Shown here: one piece after another, positions 54,850 to 63,187 of the stretch
Layout: each line of letters opens with the position of its first letter
How positions within the stretch are numbered: position 1 is the stretch's first letter
NCBI GenBank assembly: GCA_021799475.1
Contig: JAJZAJ010000002.1
Span: 146,855-210,854 of the forward strand
DNA length: 64,000 bases
Direction of reading: 5' to 3'
Source: Microcaldota archaeon
GTDB taxonomy: Archaea > Micrarchaeota > Micrarchaeia > Micrarchaeales > Micrarchaeaceae
Made by a program: the position numbers and the translations under genes
The notes under the pieces: model-generated
Databases searched by the model: none
What the model saw: the letters and a program-made list of their open reading frames with translations, nothing else
Told to the model about the DNA's origin: nothing

Positions 54850-56598
54850 ATGTTCCTCAGTGTCAGCTCCGAAGAATACCTGTTGGCAGCGGGGCTTCTT
54901 GCCTCGTTCATAGGCCTGCTTGTTTCGCTGTTCTACTCGAGAAGGGATATTGCAGATGCGCTGCGCACCTCGGGTTTCAGGCTTCCGCAGCTTATTGCTG
55001 CGCTGATAGTTGTCCTGCTGTTTGTCGTAGTGGAAGCCTACACCGTGAAGCCGACCCAGCTCCTGTTTTTCGACGACGTGATATACCAGAATATGGCGAT
55101 GGAACTGCTGCATATAGGCCAGGCCGTGATGTGCAATTTTGGGACCCCCACTTCATGCTTTGCAGGGCAGATCTTCCATGAGCCGGTCGGCACGGCACTT
55201 AACCTCGCCATAGGATATGCGATAGGAGGGATGCATCTCACGACTACCTATGGCACAGACCTTGCCATCAGCGCGCTTGCTGTCTTCATGACCATCATAT
55301 GCGGATCATTGCTGTTCAAAAATAACTCTGCTGCGCTGTTCTCTGGTATATTCATGGCATTGGCGCCCATAATGCTGGTATGGGCCCTGCCGACTACGTC
55401 AGATATGCCGGCGCTGCTCTATGCGCTTATCGCCCTGTTCTCGCTGCTTGTATTCGTCAAAGCCAGAAGCAATGCCTCTTTCGCGATGCTGCTCTTCTCA
55501 AGCGCGCTGCTCACATACATGAAAGTCGATGCTATAGCAATGCTGCCAGTGCTGCTTATCGGATTCTTCCTCCTTTCCGGCAGGAATCCGATAAGGCACA
55601 TAAAATCGCTGTACAGCAAGAAATACAGCGACATCGTCTACATCCTTGTAATAATATTCCTGGCGCTTGTTGCTATAAGCGCCGTGTACGTATACTCGGA
55701 ATCCTTGGTTGATAACTTCGGATCGCAGGGAACTGTAGTTCCGAACAGCTGCGGGTTTTCGCAGTCAATCACCGCGACAGGCCCTTTCAGCAGCAAGATA
55801 TTCCTGTCAAACATTTGCGCAAATGTCGGTTTTTTCCTCGGTAGTTACAACAGCCAGCGCATTATGCAGCCTGCGCTGTATGCCGTGCTGGCAGCTGTCG
55901 GAGCGGCTGTTATGCTCCGTGAGAGGAAAGGAGCATTGCCCTTCGTTTTCCTGTGGTTCATAGTATTCTTCGTAATCTACACCGCATTTTATGCGGGAGC
56001 CGTTACATTCGGTATTGACTGGAGATTTATGCTGGCGGACATTGCTCCGTTATGCCTCGCTGCAGGATATGGCGCAGAAAAGCTTTCAGCGCTCTTTGCG
56101 GAAGATCTCAGGTATGCCGCAAGGAAGACAAAATCCCTATTTTCGCGCCTTTCCGGGGAAAGGGCGGTAAGAACGGCAGTAAGGGGCGGGATTCTCCTGC
56201 TTGCATTGTATTCTTTCATAGGATTCATTCCTGCCCTATCAATACAGCCGTCGCAGATACAGCAGGCCGGCGATGCAAGATTCTATGAGAGCTTCGTATT
56301 CAACAACTCTGATGCAATACCCGCATCTTGCCTGGTATTCAGTTATGATCCGACGCTCTTCCTGATAAACAACAGGTCGTCTGCGCAGATGTTTTACCTG
56401 TACAACAGCACATTCATGCAGAACGCAACGAAGCACTACAGCTGCCTTGTCGAAGATAGGGGTTTCTGGTGCTATACTCCGAACAACCTGTGTACCAATA
56501 TCAACAAGACATATGATGCCACGCCGATAGTGACTGCAGAATATGGGCAGCAAGGCAAGACATTCGGCTTCTACTACCTGACCCCTTCCCGCAAGTGA
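54850..56598 (+). CDS. Polytopic GT39/PMT-like glycosyltransferase
   Basis: Many TMs, FFDDVIYQNMAMELLHIGQA acidic loop motif, soluble C-terminal region. Confidence 0.6.
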   Translation: MFLSVSSEEYLLAAGLLASFIGLLVSLFYSRRDIADALRTSGFRLPQLIAALIVVLLFVVVEAYTVKPTQLLFFDDVIYQNMAMELLHIGQAVMCNFGTPTSCFAGQIFHEPVGTALNLAIGYAIGGMHLTTTYGTDLAISALAVFMTIICGSLLFKNNSAALFSGIFMALAPIMLVWALPTTSDMPALLYALIALFSLLVFVKARSNASFAMLLFSSALLTYMKVDAIAMLPVLLIGFFLLSGRNPIRHIKSLYSKKYSDIVYILVIIFLALVAISAVYVYSESLVDNFGSQGTVVPNSCGFSQSITATGPFSSKIFLSNICANVGFFLGSYNSQRIMQPALYAVLAAVGAAVMLRERKGALPFVFLWFIVFFVIYTAFYAGAVTFGIDWRFMLADIAPLCLAAGYGAEKLSALFAEDLRYAARKTKSLFSRLSGERAVRTAVRGGILLLALYSFIGFIPALSIQPSQIQQAGDARFYESFVFNNSDAIPASCLVFSYDPTLFLINNRSSAQMFYLYNSTFMQNATKHYSCLVEDRGFWCYTPNNLCTNINKTYDATPIVTAEYGQQGKTFGFYYLTPSRK

Positions 56599-56662
56599 AT
56601 GCGTGGCTCCAGCGCATGAAGAAAGTGTTTTATATTCCTGGCAGCATATCCTATTGGTCAAT

Positions 56663-57733
56663 ATGGAATTTCAAAAGCTTGCTGGAATAGGCCTTACAGC
56701 GCTAAGGAGTAATCTCGGTCCGCTGAAAAAACCGTACAAACTTACGTTTTCCATTACGTATATGTGCCAGAGCAGGTGCGTTACCTGCAATATATGGCAG
56801 ATCAAACCGAAAGATGAAATGAGTATAGATGAGATAAGGGAATTCGCGAAAAAGAACACTTATTTCAGATGGCTCGAGATAACCGGCGGGGAGCCGTTCC
56901 TGCGCAGCGACATAGTAGATATAGTCAAGGCCTTCTCGGAGAACAACAGGGGCCTTTACCTGCTTACCATGCCGACCAACTCTTTATGCAACCCTGATAT
57001 GGTGATCGGCAAGGTCGAGCAAATCCTCCGGTTAAATATACCTAAGGTTGTTATAACGCTTAGCCTTGACGGTTACAGGGAGATGCACGACAAAATCCGT
57101 GGCATACCTGGCAATTTTGACAAGGTAATGAACATGTACAGGAGAATTCAGGCGCTGAAGAACAAGTATTCCAACCTTTACCTATTCTTCGGGTACACGA
57201 TAAGCAAGTTTAATCAAGGGCAGTTCAATATGTGTTTTGACGGAGTAAAGAAAGAGCTGCCTGAAATAACTTACAATGACTTCCATATCAATGTGGGACA
57301 GCTATCTGACATATATTACAGCAACACAGGAGGGGATTTCGTTGCTGACAGGGCAGCGATAGCCAATGAAGTAAAGGAAATAATCAGAAAGAGAGAGCGG
57401 CAGTTCAATCCTGTTCTTGCAGTGCAGTCATCTATAGAAAATGCGTTCCTCAAAGGGCTTGTAGACTATGTAAACACGGGGAAACCTCCGATGAGGAGCA
57501 GGAGCCTCGATGCCTCTCTTTTCATGGACAGTTTCGGCAACGTCTACCCGTCGATAATGTGGGGCAGGAAAGTCGGGAATATAAAAGAATGCAACTACTC
57601 TCTCGATCCCATATGGGGCAGCAAGGAGGCGGAAGAGATAAGAGCGCTGATTAAAAATGGCCATGAGCCGTGCGGGTGGACTGCATGCGAAGCATACCAG
57701 ACAATAGCAGGGAATGTCATAAGCCTGCTTTGA
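56663..57733 (+). CDS. Radical SAM protein
   Basis: TYMCQSRCVTCNIW (CxxxCxxC), EITGGEPFLRSDI; ATG at 56663. Confidence 0.88.
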   Translation: MEFQKLAGIGLTALRSNLGPLKKPYKLTFSITYMCQSRCVTCNIWQIKPKDEMSIDEIREFAKKNTYFRWLEITGGEPFLRSDIVDIVKAFSENNRGLYLLTMPTNSLCNPDMVIGKVEQILRLNIPKVVITLSLDGYREMHDKIRGIPGNFDKVMNMYRRIQALKNKYSNLYLFFGYTISKFNQGQFNMCFDGVKKELPEITYNDFHINVGQLSDIYYSNTGGDFVADRAAIANEVKEIIRKRERQFNPVLAVQSSIENAFLKGLVDYVNTGKPPMRSRSLDASLFMDSFGNVYPSIMWGRKVGNIKECNYSLDPIWGSKEAEEIRALIKNGHEPCGWTACEAYQTIAGNVISLL

Positions 57734-57752
57734 CAACCTGCTTCTTGCGGCA

Positions 57753-58433
57753 TCAGCCGATATTCTTCAGCACCGTCAGCAATATCGCCCATCCATCCCT
57801 GAAAGAGTGCAGCTTTCCTTCTCCGTGCCTTCTTTTCTTCTCGAAACTTGGAACCTCCAGCACTTTGAGCTTCGCCTTCTGCGCTTTTATGTTTATTTCT
57901 GTTTCTATCCCGAATCCTTTTTCTGTCAGACGCAGCTTTTTCAGGGCGCGCCTCGAGAAGCTCCTGTAGCCGTAGCACATATCTGTATATCTCGAACCGT
58001 ATAGCAGGTTTACCATTGCGACGAAAACTTTGTTGCCGAACACCCTGAAGAAGGGCATATCTGACGTGCCTCCTCCCGAAAGGAAGCGGGAGCCGACGCA
58101 CATGTCGTAACCTGAAGCTATGCCGGATATCAGCAGCCGCAGCTCCTTCGGCTCATGCGACAGATCCGCATCCATTGATATAATAATATCGCCCTTTGCA
58201 GTTTTGATGCCTTTTATCAGTGCCGAGCCTTTTCCCATATCGTCATACAGTATTTTTGATCCATGGCGCTTGGCTATTGCTACAGTACTGTCGGTTGAAT
58301 GCCCTCCAGGCCCACCGTCGACGATAAGCAGCTCGTACCTAATTCCTTTGAGCTCCCGCTTTATGCCTGAAAGAAGACTGCCTATATTTGCCTCTTCGTT
58401 TAACGTCGGTATTACTATGCTAACAGTTACCAT
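57753..58433 (-). CDS. Family 2 glycosyltransferase (dolichol-phosphate mannosyltransferase-like)
   Basis: VSIVIPTLNEEANIGSLL, VDGGPGGHSTDSTVAIAKRHG, IISMDADLSHEP. Confidence 0.9.
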   Translation of the reverse strand: MVTVSIVIPTLNEEANIGSLLSGIKRELKGIRYELLIVDGGPGGHSTDSTVAIAKRHGSKILYDDMGKGSALIKGIKTAKGDIIISMDADLSHEPKELRLLISGIASGYDMCVGSRFLSGGGTSDMPFFRVFGNKVFVAMVNLLYGSRYTDMCYGYRSFSRRALKKLRLTEKGFGIETEINIKAQKAKLKVLEVPSFEKKRRHGEGKLHSFRDGWAILLTVLKNIG

Positions 58434-58589
58434 ATGCTTCTTATATCACTGTCGTATTTAAAAATACCGAACCATGCGCCGTTTCGGCCAGGCGAGTACG
58501 TCCCTGAGGATGTAAGCGCAGAAAAACCATGACCATCATATCTAAATATCTCTTTATTTCCAATAGAGTTCATCAAATCAAGTGATATC

Positions 58590-59285
58590 TTGCAGATAAA
58601 AAAACGCGAGGTAGACATATGGGATTTCGGTTCGGCAGAACGTGAGTTTATAATTTTGGCCCTTCTGGGCGGCACTGTGCCTGCAATAGATATGGCTTAT
58701 CTTGGCAGGCACATTATAGAGAGGAGCACGAAAATAAAGACAGATACTGAAGTATCAGAGATGGAGCGTATGATTGCGAAGGCAGCGGCTCCGGCCCTGA
58801 ACTCGCTTCTTGGATCAGGTATCGTAGTCAAGATTGCAAAGAACAGGGAGTTGGCTCCTGCGGGTGAAAGGACTTTTACGAATAAAAGCGCTACAGCAGT
58901 ATACTTGGCGCTGGCAAGCAGGATCAGTGAGGCAAATGACTACATCGCACATGGCACTTTGGGCAAGCCGCGCTTATCGCATTTCGGCCTGCGGACTACC
59001 GTAAATAAACTGCTCAGAGATAAGGAGAAAAAGGAAAGAGAAGAGAGGTTAAGCTTGCTCAGGAAAGGCAACGTTTACGGTTATTTCGCCAAAGTTCCCA
59101 ATGATATGACGGTATTGGACATAAGAAAAGAGTTCCTTTCTAAAGGCAATAGACGTGCGCTTGCCGCGCTTGTGAAATATCACGGTGGCGCGACCGATAA
59201 TGATTCGATCACGGATGCCATCCGCGGATGGGATGAATGGATGGGACGCGGACCACGAAAGGAGAGAATATTAGGAGGTATTTGA
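58590..59285 (+). CDS. Hypothetical protein
   Basis: 231 aa ORF with IILALLGGTVPAIDMAYLG; next to the island boundary. Confidence 0.5.
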   Translation: MQIKKREVDIWDFGSAEREFIILALLGGTVPAIDMAYLGRHIIERSTKIKTDTEVSEMERMIAKAAAPALNSLLGSGIVVKIAKNRELAPAGERTFTNKSATAVYLALASRISEANDYIAHGTLGKPRLSHFGLRTTVNKLLRDKEKKEREERLSLLRKGNVYGYFAKVPNDMTVLDIRKEFLSKGNRRALAALVKYHGGATDNDSITDAIRGWDEWMGRGPRKERILGGI

Positions 59286-59391
59286 TCTACAAAACGCAAC
59301 GTTGAGATATGCCTCGGCCAAACAATCTATACATCGATAAGTGGCGAAACTGCTCTACGGATTCGAGCTCTTGTCTCTCTGTCAGAAAATG

Positions 59392-59422
59392 TTGGTGCAG
59401 GGAGAGAGATTTGAACTCTCGC
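59392..59422 (-). repeat. tRNA-Leu 3'-end direct repeat, copy A
   Basis: ttggtgcagggagagagatttgaactctcgc. Confidence 0.95.
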
Positions 59423-59480
59423 AGCCCTAAGGCAACAGGTCCTAAGCCTGTCGCGTTTGACCATGCTCCGCAATCGGTAA
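59393..59480 (-). pseudogene. tRNA-Leu(UAG)-like sequence with unmatched 5' acceptor strand
   Basis: Minus strand TTGCGGAGCATGGTCAAACGCG-ACAGG-CTTAGGA-CCTGT-TGCCTTAGGGCTGC-GAGAG-TTCAAAT-CTCTC-TCCCTGC-A-CCA; expected 5' GCAGGGA is absent. Confidence 0.65.
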
Positions 59481-59518
59481 ATCCACTAGGAGAGAATCTG
59501 TTCTTTCTCGCTCTGGCG

Positions 59519-60199
59519 CTATTTGATCGCTTGCTTCAACTTCTCGATAACTTCGTCCCAGTTGGGTCTTTTTTGTACAGGTATGTATGCATTTGCAATC
59601 TTCGGAACGTTTGTAGTTGAAAGCGCCTCCGCGAACTTTGTCTTATATTTTATCCTGAATTCATGTGGATACAACTCGTGCATCCAGTATAAATCGTAGA
59701 TATCTTTCCACTCCCTCCTTTCTTCAAATGCAGATTCCTTCTGGTGATTGAGTTCACTGAAACAGTACATTGGCGCTATTTTCGATACTGGTATAAAATC
59801 AGATGCTGCTCGCCTCTTTTCTATTTTGTTTTTTATCCCAAATGAGATGTCAAGTCTGACTACGTCTCTGATGCCATCAAACTTATACGCCATCGAGAAG
59901 CCAATCGAATGTTTTGTGAAAAATTCCTTCTTGATTTCCCATCCAATCTGTTTGATATATTTTTTGGCCTCGTCTCTATCTAGAGCAGTGTCATAATCTA
60001 AATCCTCAGAAAACCGCTGGTGACTACCCAGATAGCCTTTATTTATGGCTGTACCGCCCTTCAGCACGAACTTTTCCGTCCCCATGGATTCCATAAGCTC
60101 AAAAAGGAAGGCCTCCTTGACCACGAAATTCAAACTTAGCCCATCTCTTGCTGCATAATCCTGCAACTCGTCGAGTTTAAAAGCTATTGTTGCCACCAT
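59519..60199 (-). CDS. AbiEii-type nucleotidyltransferase toxin
   Basis: KFVLKGGTAINKGYLGSHQRFSEDLDYD; KDIYDLYWM; start MVATIAFKLDE. Confidence 0.88.
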   Translation of the reverse strand: MVATIAFKLDELQDYAARDGLSLNFVVKEAFLFELMESMGTEKFVLKGGTAINKGYLGSHQRFSEDLDYDTALDRDEAKKYIKQIGWEIKKEFFTKHSIGFSMAYKFDGIRDVVRLDISFGIKNKIEKRRAASDFIPVSKIAPMYCFSELNHQKESAFEERREWKDIYDLYWMHELYPHEFRIKYKTKFAEALSTTNVPKIANAYIPVQKRPNWDEVIEKLKQAIK

Positions 60200-60900
60200 G
60201 ACAGAATCACCTCTTTGCCTATGTTGTCTATAATTTTCCATTCTGGTATATATGTGCCGCTGCGTTTCCCGCTAAGATATGCGTTTGCTTTTATCTTTTT
60301 CCTGCAGAATGAGAGCATTTTTGACTTTTCCTTATCAAGTTTTGGAAGAAGGGACAGAAGATATCCAAGCCTTTGAAAGGATGCGGAGTTTTCTGCGTCG
60401 CATAGCTGAATCAGCTTGCCAGAATCTATGTCTGCATAGTACAGTACTTTTGCAAGCATTGTAAAATTCGTTAAGGATAAGTGCATTAGGGAATCGCTGA
60501 TTGCTTTCTCAACCGAAGCGAGTGGGTAATCGCCTTTCTCGATACCGGCATAATTACGTGCCTTGAAGTAAATGAATTCGAGGTTCCCCATCTGCACGGA
60601 TTTCCTAACGTTAGACGCAACAAAAACCGTAAACGGAAATTCTTCGATTAGGTGGTGGAGATAGAAAGCCGTAGAGAGAGATATATAGCCCGCGTGCAGT
60701 TGGCATGCTACCCAAAACATATCCGCATTTTTTGAAACATATACGCCTTTAATCGGGTTGTATATTTCGCCGGCTTTGACCAGTCTGTTAAGCGTGACCC
60801 GCAATGAGTTCTCAGAAGTTAACGAAAGGCTGGCTAGGAGGGGAAAGTAGGTTAGCTTTGCTGAATTGATATATCCTTTTATCCTTGTTGTCAATTTCAT
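60184..60900 (-). CDS. AbiEi-type antitoxin/wHTH regulator
   Basis: N-terminal HTH (LASLSLTSENSLRVTLNRLVKAGEIYNPIKGVYV), YISLSTAFYLHHL, DYPLASVEKAISDSLM; overlaps the toxin gene. Confidence 0.82.
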   Translation of the reverse strand: MKLTTRIKGYINSAKLTYFPLLASLSLTSENSLRVTLNRLVKAGEIYNPIKGVYVSKNADMFWVACQLHAGYISLSTAFYLHHLIEEFPFTVFVASNVRKSVQMGNLEFIYFKARNYAGIEKGDYPLASVEKAISDSLMHLSLTNFTMLAKVLYYADIDSGKLIQLCDAENSASFQRLGYLLSLLPKLDKEKSKMLSFCRKKIKANAYLSGKRSGTYIPEWKIIDNIGKEVILSWWQQ

Positions 60901-60903
60901 AGT

Positions 60904-60924
60904 ATATTAACTAAATGTTAATAT
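60904..60924. promoter_or_regulatory. Palindromic operator candidate at the AbiE promoter
   Basis: ATATTAAC-TAAAT-GTTAATAT 3 bp upstream of AbiEi ATG, next to TATA-like TTTATATAT. Confidence 0.6.
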
Positions 60925-60955
60925 ATAAATACTTTTGCAAAAAGAGCTTTTTGAA

Positions 60956-60986
60956 TTGGTGCAGGGAGAGAGATTTGAACGCTCGC
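60956..60986 (-). repeat. tRNA-Leu 3'-end direct repeat, copy B
   Basis: ttggtgcagggagagagatttgaacgctcgc (one mismatch to A and C). Confidence 0.95.
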
Positions 60987-60993
60987 CGTTCTC

Positions 60994-61033
60994 ATTATAC
61001 AAACCTTTATAATACTTTATTGTATAATTATAC
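60994..61033. promoter_or_regulatory. Promoter with GTATAAT-type inverted repeats
   Basis: ATTATACAA(17 nt)TTGTATAAT plus overlapping GTATAATTATAC palindrome, TATA-like tttataat between. Confidence 0.55.
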
Positions 61034-61041
61034 TGGATGCT

Positions 61042-62187
61042 ATGGCAGAATTCATACTCACACCGGCAATAGGGGACAACTTTATAGGGAGAGAAACGTT
61101 GGTACAGGAACTCGTTGAAGAACTACATAATAAGAAATCACACATAGGGTTTTGCCTGTATGGTAGGCGCAGAGTCGGGAAGACTTCTATTCTGATAAAG
61201 GTAAGGCAACTGCTTGAAGAAGATAAGAAGCTAGTCGTGGCTTATTTATCATTATACGATATTGCAGACTTATCGCCCACAACCTTTGCTGAGGAATTGA
61301 TGGATGCCATAGTGCATGCATATCAGGAAAAGGGGCTTTTGCCACTAAAAATCAGGATAAAGGACCTCCTTAAGTCACCACTCAGCATTGCCTCAGAATT
61401 ACTGAAGAGCGTAAAGGTAGAAGGAGTAGTTGCCGAACATATAAAACTGATTCTTGAATTTAAAAAAGAGAGGGGTGACGATAACAATTATTCCGAGTAC
61501 ATACGGCAAGCATTCAATACGGGGGAGGTGCTGGCGAAATCCACTTCGACAAAGTGCATAATAATTTTGGATGAATTCCCAGAGGTTGTAAAATTCAAGA
61601 ACGGCCTGCAGTTGGTGAAGATGCTAAGAACGCAGTATGAGCTGCAGAGGGCGACTGCAATTATGATCTCTGGCTCTATAAAAAGAACCTTGGATATAGT
61701 GGCTCTTTCGGAAGGCTCTCCGTTCTATAAACAGCTGGTGCCAAAACACCTATTGCCTTTCACGGAGCAAGAAACGGCCGAATTTATCAAATCTTATATC
61801 GGCAAAGTCGGGAAAAAAGAAGTAGAAGAGCTGTATGATATCACGAGCGGGCTGCCATTCTATCTTCAGTTTATCGGACGATCCACAAAGTATGCTGGTG
61901 GGATAAGAGATATTATTGACACTTTCATAGCGCAGGAAGGCGATTTGTTCTTTAGGGAGGAGTTTGAAAAACTGAGCGACAAAGAAAAGATAATTGTAGC
62001 CGCATTGGCAAATGGCACTGAAAACCTTGTCGGAATAGCAAAAAACATAACTGAGCCGGCAACCACGGTAAGCAGGTACCTCCCAAATTTAATAGAAGAG
62101 GATATTGTAGAAAAGAAATCGCGTGGCACATATGCACTGGTAGATAAGCTATTTGCTCACTGGCTGAAGAAGCGTATTGTCGAATAG
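61042..62187 (+). CDS. Archaeal ATPase (Arch_ATPase-type STAND/AAA) with C-terminal wHTH
   Basis: FIGRETLVQELVEEL, CLYGRRRVGKTSIL Walker A, CIIILDEFPEV Walker B, TTVSRYLPNLIEEDIVEK. Confidence 0.88.
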   Translation: MAEFILTPAIGDNFIGRETLVQELVEELHNKKSHIGFCLYGRRRVGKTSILIKVRQLLEEDKKLVVAYLSLYDIADLSPTTFAEELMDAIVHAYQEKGLLPLKIRIKDLLKSPLSIASELLKSVKVEGVVAEHIKLILEFKKERGDDNNYSEYIRQAFNTGEVLAKSTSTKCIIILDEFPEVVKFKNGLQLVKMLRTQYELQRATAIMISGSIKRTLDIVALSEGSPFYKQLVPKHLLPFTEQETAEFIKSYIGKVGKKEVEELYDITSGLPFYLQFIGRSTKYAGGIRDIIDTFIAQEGDLFFREEFEKLSDKEKIIVAALANGTENLVGIAKNITEPATTVSRYLPNLIEEDIVEKKSRGTYALVDKLFAHWLKKRIVE

Positions 62188-62218
62188 TTGGTGCAGGGAG
62201 AGAGATTTGAACTCTCGC
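62188..62218 (-). repeat. tRNA-Leu 3'-end direct repeat, copy C
   Basis: ttggtgcagggagagagatttgaactctcgc, identical to copy A. Confidence 0.95.
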
Positions 62219-62261
62219 CCTATTAGAGAGAAGCATCGGAATAAAGGTTGATTATCCGTAT

Positions 62262-62822
62262 ATGAACACAGAGGTGAAGGCATTTGCCAAAACTCTTGAA
62301 GCGGAAGAAAACGTCGTAGCGAGGATGATACCCGGTGGCATATGGGATACGCATCCGGACAATGTGCGAAATAAGCGAAGCGGCCCGTGGTACCCCTTCG
62401 GAAAGATGACTCTACGGCGCGCATTCCATAACGACTTGCCGAGCCAAGTTATATCAAGAAGAAAAGCGGAGATACAGTTTGGGTCGGGAACGGATATACT
62501 GAGAAGGGAGTATCTGCCTAGGACTGTGGATTACAAGGAAGTGATGGAGTTAAAGACAGATAGCGGAGAAGGTGAAATGCATTTCAGGGACCGTGCACAT
62601 GCCGCCATGTACAAAATATATCGAGACGAAGGCTTTAAGCCAAGGGCCCCATTAGCCGGCGAGACGAAATGTGACTGGTGCCATGGCGGGATACCGCCGA
62701 AACCTGATGGAACAGAAGGCACTCACTGCTATACCTGCGGATGGGATGATGCTGATAGATCCAACGACGAAAGTTGGATAGATGTACTTAGAATAGCAAA
62801 GCCAACCAAAACTAATAAATAA
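62262..62822 (+). CDS. Hypothetical protein with C-terminal zinc ribbon
   Basis: CDWCHGGIPPKPDGTEGTHCYTCGW. Confidence 0.55.
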   Translation: MNTEVKAFAKTLEAEENVVARMIPGGIWDTHPDNVRNKRSGPWYPFGKMTLRRAFHNDLPSQVISRRKAEIQFGSGTDILRREYLPRTVDYKEVMELKTDSGEGEMHFRDRAHAAMYKIYRDEGFKPRAPLAGETKCDWCHGGIPPKPDGTEGTHCYTCGWDDADRSNDESWIDVLRIAKPTKTNK

Positions 62823-62833
62823 TGTGAAATAAG

Positions 62834-63187
62834 ATGACTATTGAGAGTATGACAGAAAACAAGGCAAAACGGGCGGCACCTCGTAAGAGTACGGGTCTGT
62901 CTTATGAGGAATTGAGACGTGCATATTTTGAGAACAACAGAGATAATCCGGTTGTTAAGTCGGAATTGAAGGAGAAAGCAGGGGACTTCGAAGGTGCTGC
63001 AGCTGAGATTGATAAAGCACTAAAAAAGCACCCTGATGACAGCTTCCTCGCTTCATACAGGGATGATTTGGTTCGAAGAAAGCTACTTTTCCGTGGTGAA
63101 GGAACCACCGTCCCGGTAGTTAGAGACGCAGACTGCGAGCATCCAAACGGAGTACATATAAGAAAAACAGATGGAGTACCTGCCTGA
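62834..63187 (+). CDS. Small protein, possibly TPR-like
   Basis: LKEKAGDFEGAAAEIDKALKKHPDDSFLASYRDDLVRR. Confidence 0.45.
   Translation: MTIESMTENKAKRAAPRKSTGLSYEELRRAYFENNRDNPVVKSELKEKAGDFEGAAAEIDKALKKHPDDSFLASYRDDLVRRKLLFRGEGTTVPVVRDADCEHPNGVHIRKTDGVPA

Noticed and set aside
59392-62218. CRISPR-like array from the spaced 31-bp repeats
   Set aside because: Spacing is 1.2-1.6 kb with genes between, and the repeat is a tRNA-Leu 3' end; no short unique spacers or cas genes.
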